Positions 36,310 through 45,365 of a DNA stretch of 64,000 nucleotides are shown one piece after another. The notes below the pieces were generated by a model. The model saw only the letters and a program-made list of their open reading frames with translations, ran no database searches and had not been told where the DNA came from. How positions within the stretch are numbered: position 1 is the stretch's first letter; the number at the start of each line of letters is the position of its first letter. This DNA comes from JAJCYL01 sp965206015. GTDB taxonomy: Bacteria > Bacteroidota > Bacteroidia > Cytophagales > Cyclobacteriaceae. The position numbers were made by a program, and so were the translations under genes. The DNA is taken from assembly GCA_965206015.1 (NCBI GenBank), contig CBDBIW010000015.1:806001-870000 (forward strand). The letters run 5' to 3'.

Positions 36310-39300
36310 ATGACATTGCACACAAAAAAGCCATTGGCCAAAGCCAGGAGTTTAATGACCTTATTTGCTCTTCTCTTTCTCTCTGCCCCTGTTTCGGCAC
36401 AGGACAATCCGTCAGACCATTTTGTACTAAAAATAAACACCACCTTCGGAACTGACCCTGACGGCAACCCTACCACCAACGCTCAGGACACAGACTTTAC
36501 TTTTCATTCCCAGGATATGGATTATGAGGTCGATTGGGGAGAAGGTATCGGTTTTGAGCCAATAACAACAGGAAACACCAGCCATACCTTTGGCACAGCA
36601 GGAGAGCATACCATAAGGTTTAAAGACCTAAACGATATTTATATAAACAACAGTAGTGGTAAAGAAAAGTACAGCTCTATTGAACAATGGGGCACTGCTG
36701 TATGGAATGCTGATATGTCGGGTGCTTTTCGTGGAGCAGGTAACTTAACTGCCAGTGATGCTGCGGGCACTCCTGATATGAGTGCCGTAACAAATATGGA
36801 GCGTATGTTTAGTGGAGCTAAGGCTTTCAACCAGGATATAGGCAGTTGGGATGTTTCTCAGGTAACAAATATGTTTGGTATGTTCATAAATGCCACTTCT
36901 TTCAACCAGGATATAGGAAGTTGGGATGTTTCCCAGGTAACAGATATGACGGCCATGTTCCAGAGTGCCACTGCTTTCAACCAGGATATAGGAGGCTGGG
37001 ATGTTTCTCAGGTAACAGATATGATTTTTATGTTCTTACATGTCGCTGCTTTTGACCAGGATATAGGCAGTTGGGATGTTTCCAAAGTAACAAATATGTC
37101 TACTATGTTCGAGGGTGCCGATGCTTTCAACCAGGATATAGGCAGTTGGGATGTTTCCAAAGTAACAAATATGTCTTCTATGTTCAGGAATGCCGATGCT
37201 TTCAACCAGGATATAGGCAGTTGGGATGTTTCTCAGGTAACAAATATGTCTTCTATGTTCTCTGGTGCCTCTTCTTTCAATCAGGATATAGGAAGTTGGG
37301 ATGTTTCTCAGGTAACAGATATGATTAGTATGTTCCATAATGCCTCTTCTTTCAATCGGGATATAGGCAGTTGGGATGTTTCTCAGGTAACAAATATGTC
37401 TTCTATGTTCGATGGTGCCTCTTCTTTCAACCGGGATATAGGCAGTTGGGATGTTTCAAAGGTAACAACTATGAAGACTATGTTCTTTAGTGCCGATGCT
37501 TTCAACCAGGATATAGGAAGCTGGGATGTTTCTCAGGTAACAGATATGGGTTTGATGTTCCAAAATGTCACTTCTTTCAACCAGGATATAGGCAGTTGGG
37601 ATGTTTCCCAGGTAACAGATATGAATAGCATGTTCTTTGATGCCAGTTCTTTCAACCAGGATATAGGAGATTGGGATGTTTCAAAGGTAACAGATATGAG
37701 CGATATGTTCCATAATGCCTCTTCTTTCAACCAGGATATAGGCAGTTGGGATGTTTCCCAGGTAACAGAGATGAGAGATATGTTCTTTAATGCCGATGCT
37801 TTCAACCAGGATATAGGCAGTTGGAATGTTTCTCAGGTAACAGATATGGTTTTTATGTTCCGTAATGCCTCTTCTTTCAACCAGGATATAGGCAGTTGGA
37901 ATGTTTCCCAGGTAACAGAGATGGGTCAGATGTTTGAAAATGTTACACTTTCACCAGAAAACTACGATTCACTTTTAATTGGCTGGAATAAACTAACCCT
38001 TCAAACAGGAGTGATTTTTCATGGAGGAAATTCTAAATATACAGCAGCAGCACAAACTGCCAGAAACAGTATAGAAAATGTCTATAACTGGGCTATTAAT
38101 GACCGTGGGCTAATTGACGTGAGCGATCAGCCTACACGTATTTTTCTTTCTTCCACAAATATTTTGGAAAACGAACCGGAAAATACCACGGTAGGTACCC
38201 TGTCCACCAACGGAGGAGCTGCCTCTTACACCTATATGCTCACGACAGGAGATGGAGATACAGATAATGCGCGTTTTACCATTTCAGGAACAGCACTACA
38301 ACTTACAGCCCCTGCCGACTATGAAACAAAAAGAAGTTATACAATACGTATAGCAGTAGGTGGTACGAGTATTGAGCAACAATTTACCATCTCTGTTGGT
38401 GATATTATAGTCGAAGTAAACACAACAGCAGCCAGCGATATTACTTCCACAACGGCCACTTTAAATGCTGATATCACTTCCGACGGCGGAGCAGGCATTA
38501 CAGCAAGAGGCTTTGTATATGCTACATCAAACGCAGATTTAATAATTGAGAATACAGCAGCAGATACGGTTATTGTAAGCGGTACAGCAACAGGAACTTT
38601 TGATGAAGAGATTACAGGTTTAACAGCCGGTACAATCTATTTTTACGCAGCCTACGCAATCAATAGCGTCGATACAACTTACGGAGAGGTCCAAAGTTTC
38701 ACAACATTGGCCCCCGTAGCACCCACAGCAAGCACAACAGCAGCCAGCGATATTACTTCCACAACGGCCACTCTGAACGGCAATATAACTTCAGACGGAG
38801 GAGCAACCATTTCAGCAAGGGGCTTTGTATATGCCATATCAAACGCAGATTTAATAATTGAGAATACAGCAGCAGATACGGTTATTGTAAGCGGTACAGC
38901 AACAGGAACTTTTGATGAAGAGATTACAGGTTTAACAGCCGGTACAATCTATTTTTACGCAGCCTACGCAATCAATAGCGTCGATACAACTTACGGAGAG
39001 GTCCAAAGTTTCACAACATTGGCCCCCGTAGCACCCACAGCAAGCACAACAGCAGCCAGCGATATTACTTCCACAACGGCCACTCTGAACGGCAATATAA
39101 CTTCAGACGGAGGAGCAACCATTACAGCAAGGGGCTTTGTATATGCCATATCAAATGCAGACTTGACAATTGGTGTTATGGGTGTTACGGATGTTGTTGT
39201 AAGCGGTACGACAGGTGTTTTTACAGAAAACATTACAGGTTTAACAGCAGGCACAGCCTATTTTTACGCAGCTTATGCAATCAATAGCGTCGATACAACT

Positions 39301-40209
39301 TACGGAGAGGTACAAAGTTTTACAACATTGGCAGTCGCACCCACAGCAAGCACAACAGCAGCCAGCGATATTACTTCCTCAACGGCCACTCTAAACGGCG
39401 ATATAACTTCCGACGGAGGAGCCGCCATTACAGCAAGAGGCTTTGTATATGCTATATCAAACGCAGATTTGACAATTGGTGCTACGGATGTTATGGATGT
39501 TATTGTAAGCGGTACAACAGGTGTTTTTGAAAAAGACATTGCAGGTTTAACAGCGGGCACAATGTATTATTACACAGCTTATGCAAGCAATAGTTTGGGA
39601 ACAACTTACGGAGGCGAACAAAGTTTTACAACATTGGCCGCCGTAGCACCCACAACAAGCACAGCAGCAGCAAGCACTATTACTTCCTCAACGGCCACTC
39701 TGAACGGCAATATAACTTCTGACGGAGGAGCAGCCATTACAGCAAGAGGTTTTGTGTATGCTACATCAAAAGCAGATTTGACAATTGAGAATACAGCAGC
39801 AGATACGGTTATTGTAAGCGGTACAACAGGTGTTTTGGAAAAAGACATTGCAGGTTTAACAGCGGGCACAAAATATTATTACAGAGCCTACGCAACCAAT
39901 AATGAGGGTACGAGCTATGGAGGAGAACAAAGTTTTACTACGGAGGCTGCTGTGGCAGTTTTGTCTATTGAGGATTTTGAACAACCGGCTGTTGCTATTT
40001 CGCCAAACCCAACAAGTGATATTTTAAACATCACCGTGTCAGAAAAGACAGGTTACAAATTGCTGGATACCGGAGGTCACCTGCTTCAACAGGGAACTTT
40101 CGCCACAGGAGCGCACAGCATTGATATTTCGCCTTTGACCGAAGGGATTTATCTCTTCATTCTACACACCGGTAAAGGGAGTTTTACCAGGAGAATTATC
40201 AGGAATTAG
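36310..40209 (+). CDS. Type IX-secreted BspA-like repeat protein, 1299 residues
   Basis: Signal peptide (residues 1-31, ending SAPVSAQ). A region with an EVDWGEG-type strand leads into fifteen 25-residue repeats at about residues 172-546, consensus FNQDIGSWDVSQVTNMSSMF, as in BspA/DUF285 surface proteins. A cadherin-like segment follows near residues 610-700. Next come five beta-sandwich repeats of 102-104 residues (about 705-1213; TTAASDITSTTATLNG, ARGFVYA, GLTAGTxYYYxAYA). The tail (ISPNPTSDILNITV to RRIIRN) is a type A type IX secretion signal, so the protein is expected on the cell surface or released. BspA-like proteins often bind host or matrix proteins; here the ligand is unknown. The gene stands alone, bracketed by transposon remnants. 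Confidence 0.88.
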   Translation: MTLHTKKPLAKARSLMTLFALLFLSAPVSAQDNPSDHFVLKINTTFGTDPDGNPTTNAQDTDFTFHSQDMDYEVDWGEGIGFEPITTGNTSHTFGTAGEHTIRFKDLNDIYINNSSGKEKYSSIEQWGTAVWNADMSGAFRGAGNLTASDAAGTPDMSAVTNMERMFSGAKAFNQDIGSWDVSQVTNMFGMFINATSFNQDIGSWDVSQVTDMTAMFQSATAFNQDIGGWDVSQVTDMIFMFLHVAAFDQDIGSWDVSKVTNMSTMFEGADAFNQDIGSWDVSKVTNMSSMFRNADAFNQDIGSWDVSQVTNMSSMFSGASSFNQDIGSWDVSQVTDMISMFHNASSFNRDIGSWDVSQVTNMSSMFDGASSFNRDIGSWDVSKVTTMKTMFFSADAFNQDIGSWDVSQVTDMGLMFQNVTSFNQDIGSWDVSQVTDMNSMFFDASSFNQDIGDWDVSKVTDMSDMFHNASSFNQDIGSWDVSQVTEMRDMFFNADAFNQDIGSWNVSQVTDMVFMFRNASSFNQDIGSWNVSQVTEMGQMFENVTLSPENYDSLLIGWNKLTLQTGVIFHGGNSKYTAAAQTARNSIENVYNWAINDRGLIDVSDQPTRIFLSSTNILENEPENTTVGTLSTNGGAASYTYMLTTGDGDTDNARFTISGTALQLTAPADYETKRSYTIRIAVGGTSIEQQFTISVGDIIVEVNTTAASDITSTTATLNADITSDGGAGITARGFVYATSNADLIIENTAADTVIVSGTATGTFDEEITGLTAGTIYFYAAYAINSVDTTYGEVQSFTTLAPVAPTASTTAASDITSTTATLNGNITSDGGATISARGFVYAISNADLIIENTAADTVIVSGTATGTFDEEITGLTAGTIYFYAAYAINSVDTTYGEVQSFTTLAPVAPTASTTAASDITSTTATLNGNITSDGGATITARGFVYAISNADLTIGVMGVTDVVVSGTTGVFTENITGLTAGTAYFYAAYAINSVDTTYGEVQSFTTLAVAPTASTTAASDITSSTATLNGDITSDGGAAITARGFVYAISNADLTIGATDVMDVIVSGTTGVFEKDIAGLTAGTMYYYTAYASNSLGTTYGGEQSFTTLAAVAPTTSTAAASTITSSTATLNGNITSDGGAAITARGFVYATSKADLTIENTAADTVIVSGTTGVLEKDIAGLTAGTKYYYRAYATNNEGTSYGGEQSFTTEAAVAVLSIEDFEQPAVAISPNPTSDILNITVSEKTGYKLLDTGGHLLQQGTFATGAHSIDISPLTEGIYLFILHTGKGSFTRRIIRN
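36823..37947 (+). repeat. Array of fifteen 75-bp coding repeats
   Basis: The DNA repeats every 75 bases, each unit beginning at the codon before TTCAACCAGGATATAGG. Units differ mainly in the central 20-25 bases, while the flanks are nearly identical. The period is in frame, so gain or loss of units would keep the gene open. Confidence 0.9.
38422..39950 (+). repeat. Five 306-312-bp coding repeats
   Basis: Units start at about 38422, 38734, 39046, 39352 and 39661 with the ACA-ACA-GCA type codons of TTAASDIT. The first two are identical over long runs, which points to recent duplication; later units have diverged more. Spacing of 312, 312, 306 and 309 bases keeps the frame. Confidence 0.88.
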
Positions 40210-40223
40210 GATTTGGGATTGGA

Positions 40224-40257
40224 GGAGGTCAGCTATTGGTAAAGAGGTCTGACCTCC
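40224..40257 (+). terminator. Hairpin after the repeat-protein gene
   Basis: A perfect 9-bp stem GGAGGTCAG/CTGACCTCC with a 16-base loop, 15 bases after the stop. It is followed by AAAAATCTTTCTC rather than a pure T-run, so termination strength is uncertain. Confidence 0.55.
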
Positions 40258-40288
40258 AAAAATCTTTCTCTGCCCCGGTGGGTGTTTT

Positions 40289-41809
40289 CACCATAGTCGT
40301 TAACTTAAGGGTGCAGATGGTTTTCTTTTTAAAGTGAGCATACCCTTCTCGGGTAGATTTTGTTAGTTTTCTCCCCATTTTTGGTACTTTAAATAGCGGG
40401 TTATTTTTCTTTGATTTTGCCCCCGCAATGACATTACTAATATCATCAAACTAAGGGAGAAACACACTTCAAATTAGCAGGAAAATCTTTATTCAGAAGT
40501 ATGCTGATGAACTTAAGTATAGCATTGAGAATACTCTGTCAAAAGAAAAAATAGATCAACTAGCCAAGGAAACAGGGTTTGTAAAGCGAAAACGAAAACT
40601 GGTTGCTTCTGATCTGTTGAATACTCTTATGTTTTCAACTTGTAATCAAGCTCAAACTAGTCTGGAAGATATTGCAGCAGATTTGCATTTAAACTTTGCC
40701 ATTGATATCAGTAAAGAAGCCGTGCACAAACGATTTACTCAACAAGGAGTTACGTTTTTGCAAGAACTGATTAAAGAACAATTATCTAGTCATTTTACGT
40801 GCATAAAGATTAAGGATTCAACTAGATTATCATTACCAGATGATTACAATGGAGATTATCCAGGTTTTGGAAACTTCAGCAAGACCAATGGATTAATGCA
40901 AATCCAGTACGAATATGATCTATTAAGTGGCCAATGGAAGGACTTGATGTTAACTAATCGAAGTAGAAATGATCAAAAAGATTCGAATGAAACAATAGAA
41001 TCAATTACCGAGGGAGGGTTGCACATTCGTGACTTAGGCTACATTACTCCTACCTATCTGAAAGCAATCATAGATAAGTCCGCTTACTTCTTAAACCGGC
41101 TACCACCTCAAGCAAATATTTATACCTCAGAAAATAAAGAAGTGTCTTGGAAAGAAATTGATAGAAGATTTAATCGATTAGGTATAAGTACTTCTGCACT
41201 AGATGTATTTATCTATGAAAAACATAAAATTCCCTGTAGGTTAGTTGTCGAGCGACTTAATGACCGAGAATATGAAAAAAGACTTAAGAAAGCTCGTCAA
41301 TCAGCAAAAAGCAGGAAAGTGAATATCTCTGAGGTTCACAAGATCAGATGCCGTTACAATACCTTCATTACAAATGTTGAACAACAATATTTACCTGTAG
41401 AGAACATAAGAAAAGCCTATTATTTAAGATGGCAAATCGAGTTGGTCTTTAAATCCTGGAAGTCATTTTTTGAAATTGACCAAGTAAAGAAAGTAAGAAA
41501 GGAGCGTTTTGAGTGTCAACTGTTAACTCAGTTGCTCTGGATATTAGTTAATTGGAAACTATTCATGACTTGTAACAAATACATCCAAACATATCAACCT
41601 GACCAAGGGCTTAGTGTTTTGAAATTTTTCAAAAGATGTAGAAGTCTTTCTCCAACTCTAAGAAAAGTCCTTATAGATCTTAAATCAATGAACTTATGGA
41701 TTGAAAATGTGTTCTTACCCGCTATTTATAATACGGCATGTCAAGCTCCTAAAGGTAAAATCACTCATTATCAAGTAATTCAACAATGCTTAAGTTAACG
41801 ACTATGGTG
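40289..41809 (+). mobile_element. IS4-family insertion sequence with perfect 21-bp ends
   Basis: The ends are exact inverted repeats of 21 bases: CACCATAGTCGTTAACTTAAG at 40289-40309 (20-base core CACCATAGTCGTTAACTTAA) and its complement at 41789-41809. The transposase stop codon lies within the right repeat. No target-site duplication is seen (left flank GTGTTTT, right flank CTGCCAC), so one side may have been rearranged after insertion. The right flank is the C-terminal remnant of an IS5-like transposase. Confidence 0.88.
40617..41798 (+). CDS. IS4 family transposase
   Basis: 393 residues from a TTG at 40617, but clear coding sequence of the same frame extends back to 40455 (IFIQKYADELKYSIENTL, then KRKRKLVASDLLNTL), so the true protein is about 50 residues longer. 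No ATG lies in that extension; the in-frame ATG at 40428 is cut by a TAA at 40452. The DDE core is visible: first Asp in IKIKDSTRL, second in GLHIRDLGYI, and the IS4 signature YxxRxxxExxxxxxK in YYLRWQIELVFKSWK near residue 275. The element may be active if an unusual start is used. Confidence 0.85.
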   Translation: MNTLMFSTCNQAQTSLEDIAADLHLNFAIDISKEAVHKRFTQQGVTFLQELIKEQLSSHFTCIKIKDSTRLSLPDDYNGDYPGFGNFSKTNGLMQIQYEYDLLSGQWKDLMLTNRSRNDQKDSNETIESITEGGLHIRDLGYITPTYLKAIIDKSAYFLNRLPPQANIYTSENKEVSWKEIDRRFNRLGISTSALDVFIYEKHKIPCRLVVERLNDREYEKRLKKARQSAKSRKVNISEVHKIRCRYNTFITNVEQQYLPVENIRKAYYLRWQIELVFKSWKSFFEIDQVKKVRKERFECQLLTQLLWILVNWKLFMTCNKYIQTYQPDQGLSVLKFFKRCRSLSPTLRKVLIDLKSMNLWIENVFLPAIYNTACQAPKGKITHYQVIQQCLS

Positions 41810-41976
41810 CTGCCACCAACAAAGGTACTCCTGGTGATCAAATTAACTTCATCATGGCTGCCAGTGCCTTCACTTACAAAAAACGAATGAAAAAGCCTGG
41901 GGCCGGGGCCCTCTGGTTCATTTGGCAAACCAATACAATAAACCACTATTGGATACTGATTCCGGGAAAACCATAA
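41809..41976 (+). pseudogene. C-terminal remnant of an IS5-like transposase
   Basis: Directly after the IS4 right end the DNA reads NKGTPGDQINFIMAASAFTY, then KKRMKK and a stop at 41974. GDxIN..MAASAFxxKK is the C-terminal pattern of IS5-like transposases. The start is lost. The N-terminal remnant of the same family is at 35820, in the same orientation. Confidence 0.6.
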
Positions 41977-42026
41977 GCAGCTTTTTAAGGGACAACTAAT
42001 TAAAAACTGAGAATGCGATGCGGTCC

Positions 42027-43048
42027 TCAGGCGGAGAGTACACCAGATGGTGCCTTGTCTGTAGGATCGAAAGTAATTTGTTTCACTACCGTTCCATCAA
42101 TTGATACTTTAAATATTTGGAAATTGCTTTTGCTATCCGGAGTAACATAAGCAGTCCATTGGTCGTTATTTGAAAGCCCTATTCCAGAATAGAGTTGATC
42201 GCTTTCAAATTTATGGATGAGTTTGCCCCGGCCACCATCTATAGGAACCATATGAATCTCTTTGTGATTTTCATCCGCAACATATTCAACCACTAGGTTC
42301 TTACTATCCGGGGTCGACCGGGAATCGGTAAAACTCCCGGCCTCAAGCCCAAGTGGGGTCAATTCCTTTTGCGGAGCAGCTATTCTTCTTTTTTCTTGAT
42401 CCATTCCGATTAAAAACAGCTTATTAATCCTTTCAGAAGTATAAGCAGTATTACACGCAATCCATTACCCCCCGTCTCCGGGTACCATATGTAAAGGAGA
42501 CCTTTTTCCATTAGGATGCCAATAAGGGATTTCAGATTGAAAACCTGTCAAAGTCTGGATTTGCCCTCCACCACCTGACACGATTGCAATCAATATTCTG
42601 TAATCCTGAAGCTTGAATATGACTGTACCTTTATTACTGATGGCAGGTTCGTAGCTGTCCCGGGTAAAGAAAGATAGCTGCTTAAGTGTATTGTCACTCA
42701 AATTATGTTTCCATAAATCTAAAATTCCTTTATCATTGCCTTGGGTATAGTATACGACATTTCCGTCCTGAGAGAACACTATCCGGCCGTAACTATTGGC
42801 TTCGACCCTTCGACCAATTGATTTTTCTCAAAACCTAAATTCAAGTCCGGGTACTTCTTCTGATTTTTGGTGACTATCGACGCTTCAACCGGTTCGTGCC
42901 GGATTCCACTGAATAGACTCTATTCCCTTGCGTTAGCAATCTGGGATTAGCTCCTTCAGCATCAAAAACGACTACTAATGTTTCATTGTCCCTTCTGACA
43001 TATCCTGCCACCGGTTTGCCATGTTGATCCCATCATTTTTCTTCTATA
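42027..43048 (-). pseudogene. Beta-propeller (TolB/PD40-like) gene, decayed
   Basis: Two open pieces lie in one frame (42779-42465 and 42404-42027), separated by a single TAA at 42464-42462 inside an otherwise readable stretch (DGG-stop-WIACNTAYTSERINKLFL). Repeats such as MFSQDGNVVYYTQG, LWKHNLSDNTLKQLSFF, SEIPYWHPNGKRSPLH and QIFKVSIDGTVVKQITFDPT are PD40/TolB propeller blades. Further upstream another frame reads WDQHGKPVAGYVRRDNETLV with a TGA in place of a tryptophan codon. Neither the real N-terminus nor the C-terminus is present. A relative could be a periplasmic peptidase or a TolB-like protein. Confidence 0.7.
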
Positions 43049-43159
43049 TAAGGTATACAATTTACTCCATTGAAGGCTATAAATGAAACATTCTCACCTC
43101 ATCTATTTTGGACTTCATCTGAAGTCATATTGTAAAGCTCATTTGTTGTCAGTTTATCG

Positions 43160-43167
43160 TAACTTTG
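43160..43167 (+). promoter_or_regulatory. Likely -7 element of the ABC-F gene
   Basis: TAACTTTG matches TAnnTTTG exactly and lies 19 bases before the ATG. TTG triplets occur 14 and 27 bases upstream, not at the ideal spacing. Confidence 0.55.
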
Positions 43168-43186
43168 CACCCTCAAAATTGCAACA

Positions 43187-44803
43187 ATGCTCACAACAAG
43201 TAATTTATCTCTACAATACGGAAAACGCGTCCTATTTGACGAAGTCAACATCAAATTCACTACTGGGAATTGCTATGGTGTGATCGGCGCAAATGGAGCT
43301 GGGAAATCCACCTTCTTAAAAATCTTGTCGGGTGATATTGATGCCAATGCAGGTTTTGTGAGCATTGACCCGGGAAAGAGGATGACAGTTCTCCGCCAGG
43401 ATCACTTTGAATTTGATGAGAACATCGTTCTGGATACCGTAATGATGGGTCATAAGCAGTTATGGCAAATCATGCAGGAAAAAGATGCGATTTATACCAA
43501 GCCTGATTTTTCGGATGAAGATGGCCTTAAGGCCTCGGAGCTAGAAGGGCAATTTGCGGATTTGGACGGCTGGAATGCTGAATCAGATGCTGCTGCACTT
43601 TTAAGCGGATTGGGAATTGAAGAGGCCAGCCACAATGTAAAGATGAATGAGTTGAATGGACATCAAAAAGTGCGGATTCTACTAGCCCAAGCACTATTTG
43701 GTAATCCAGACATTCTTGTTCTGGATGAACCTACAAACGATCTGGATATTAAAACAGTGACTTGGTTAGAGAACTTTCTGTTAGAATTCAAGAATACAGT
43801 TATTGTTGTCTCACACGACAGACACTTCCTCGACACTGTTTGTACTCATGTAGCTGATATAGATTTTGGTAAAATCAAGATTTATACTGGTAACTACACC
43901 TTCTGGTATGAATCCAGTCAATTGGCACTACAGCAACGATCTTCTGCTAATAAGAAAGCCGAGGAAAAGAAAAAAGAGCTTCAGGAATTCATTGCGCGAT
44001 TTAGTGCTAATGCCTCCAAATCAAAACAGGCAACGAGTCGCAAGAAATTATTAGAGAAGATCAACATAGATGAGATTCAACCATCATCCAGGAAGTACCC
44101 AGCAATTATCTATACACAAAATAGACCGGCGGGTGACCAAATTCTTGAGACTGAAAAGTTGAGTAAAACTGTTGATGGCAAACAACTATTCACAAATCTG
44201 GATATGTTCGTTAACAAAGGAGACAAAATCGCATTTGTTTCTGATGACAGTTTGGCTACGACCTCCCTTTTTCAAATTTTGACGGGTGAGGACAAGCAAG
44301 ATTCAGGAAGCTTTATGTTTGGTCAAACCATTACAAAGGCTTACTTACCGAATGAGAACAACAACTATTTCAATTCAGATCTGAACCTAATTGACTGGCT
44401 AAGGCAGTATTCTGAAGAAGAAAAGGATGAAGCATATCTTCGAGGATTTCTGGGTAAAATGCTTTTTTCCGGTGAAGAATCCTTCAAAAATGTAAAAGTT
44501 TTGTCTGGAGGTGAAAAAGTCCGTTGCATGCTCTCAAAAATGATGCTCTCAGGGGCCAACCTATTAATATTGGATGAACCTACAAATCACTTGGATCTTG
44601 AATCTATAACCGCTTTCAACGATGGCTTGAAAAATTTTCCCGGGACTGTTCTGTTTACTTCTCACGACCACACATTTGTACAAACCATTGCTAATCGTAT
44701 TGTGGAATTATCGCCTGCAAAATGCGTTGATAAGCTTATGGCCTTTGATGAATACCTTGAGTGGCGTGGCATTTCTAATGTAGGCCAAAGAGTACTGGCG
44801 TAA
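43187..44803 (+). CDS. ABC-F family ATPase (YbiT-like) with one degenerate ATP site
   Basis: 538 residues, two ATPase domains without membrane segments, joined by a charged linker (about residues 245-315, KKAEEKKKELQEFIARF). ABC-F proteins act on ribosomes. Domain 1 has Walker A GANGAGKST (about 34) and Walker B ILVLDEPTNDLD, but its signature is LNGHQKVR (about 156). Domain 2 has an intact signature LSGGEKVR (about 438) and LLILDEPTNHLD, but its Walker A is AFVSDDSLATTS (about 350), lacking GxxGxGKS. Both changes fall in the same composite site. The general architecture fits YbiT/YkpA-type proteins. It is monocistronic with its own promoter. Confidence 0.88.
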   Translation: MLTTSNLSLQYGKRVLFDEVNIKFTTGNCYGVIGANGAGKSTFLKILSGDIDANAGFVSIDPGKRMTVLRQDHFEFDENIVLDTVMMGHKQLWQIMQEKDAIYTKPDFSDEDGLKASELEGQFADLDGWNAESDAAALLSGLGIEEASHNVKMNELNGHQKVRILLAQALFGNPDILVLDEPTNDLDIKTVTWLENFLLEFKNTVIVVSHDRHFLDTVCTHVADIDFGKIKIYTGNYTFWYESSQLALQQRSSANKKAEEKKKELQEFIARFSANASKSKQATSRKKLLEKINIDEIQPSSRKYPAIIYTQNRPAGDQILETEKLSKTVDGKQLFTNLDMFVNKGDKIAFVSDDSLATTSLFQILTGEDKQDSGSFMFGQTITKAYLPNENNNYFNSDLNLIDWLRQYSEEEKDEAYLRGFLGKMLFSGEESFKNVKVLSGGEKVRCMLSKMMLSGANLLILDEPTNHLDLESITAFNDGLKNFPGTVLFTSHDHTFVQTIANRIVELSPAKCVDKLMAFDEYLEWRGISNVGQRVLA

Positions 44804-44823
44804 GTAATCAGCATACCTGGCTA

Positions 44824-44860
44824 TATGGAATAATTCATATATTATTGTGAATATTCCATA
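44824..44860 (+). terminator. AT-rich hairpin after the ABC-F gene
   Basis: TATGGAATA pairs with TATTCCATA, and the stem continues inward with TTCA/TGAA after one bulged base. It starts 21 bases after the stop. No T-run follows, so it may be a weak terminator or a 3' stability element. Confidence 0.5.
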
Positions 44861-44906
44861 AAATTGAAGATTAATACTACCTTGAATTGTGTTAAAACCT
44901 TCAGCC

Positions 44907-45365
44907 ATGTCATACGTCTATTCCATTTATAGAATTTTATTATCGTGTAGTTTAATATTCTCATTGTTTACTACCTCGGTTCACGCTCAAGATGATCTTG
45001 ATGAATTCATTGAAGCGGGATCTGCCGATGCAAGTGCTATTTACGGGGCCTATGGGACGCCTCTCTTGAGTGGAATGAATTGGGCTTTCAGCAGAGGGTG
45101 GTATAACACCGCCAAAGCTCATAAACCACTTGGATTTGATTTTAGCATGAATGTGTCAGTAGCACTTGTTCCTGACAAGGATGAGTTTTTTGACGCTTCC
45201 AAAGTACAGAGTCTTTGGAATGCAAATGCCGCTGCCGCAAATCGTCCCGCGACCCGTTTCGTTGGTAACTCTACGAAGTACCCAACAATGGTTGGACCGG
45301 ATAACAGTAGCGGAGCTCCGCAAATTGAAATTTGGAACCCCGTGGATTCCATTTTTAAAACCTAG
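44907..45365 (+). CDS. DUF6588-like secreted protein, probably truncated
   Basis: 152 residues from the ATG at 44907. A signal peptide (to about residue 28, SVHAQ) precedes DDLDEFIEAGSADASAIYGA and GWYNTAKAHKPLGFDFSMNV, which I recognise as the N-terminal half of DUF6588-type proteins, thought to form an outer-membrane-type beta structure. These are normally about 330-350 residues; this one stops after 152, just before the next gene. The missing half is not seen downstream. Probably a deletion derivative. Confidence 0.6.
   Translation: MSYVYSIYRILLSCSLIFSLFTTSVHAQDDLDEFIEAGSADASAIYGAYGTPLLSGMNWAFSRGWYNTAKAHKPLGFDFSMNVSVALVPDKDEFFDASKVQSLWNANAAAANRPATRFVGNSTKYPTMVGPDNSSGAPQIEIWNPVDSIFKT

Noticed and set aside
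36846..37805. Several repetitive open frames in the other frames of the 75-bp array
   Set aside because: They arise because a 75-bp repeat without stops in one frame tends to be open in others. The main frame has a signal peptide, known repeats and a secretion tail.
36823..37947. Regular 75-bp repeats resembling a CRISPR-like array
   Set aside because: The whole array is an uninterrupted coding frame, the conserved and variable parts are not of CRISPR type, and no cas gene is nearby.
38991..39869. Three related minus-strand frames of about 87 codons, spaced about 306 bases
   Set aside because: They are the antisense image of the five long repeats of the surface protein.
41761..41946. Minus-strand frame covering the right end of the IS4 element
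   Set aside because: It runs through an inverted repeat and the plus-strand IS5-like remnant; no independent support.
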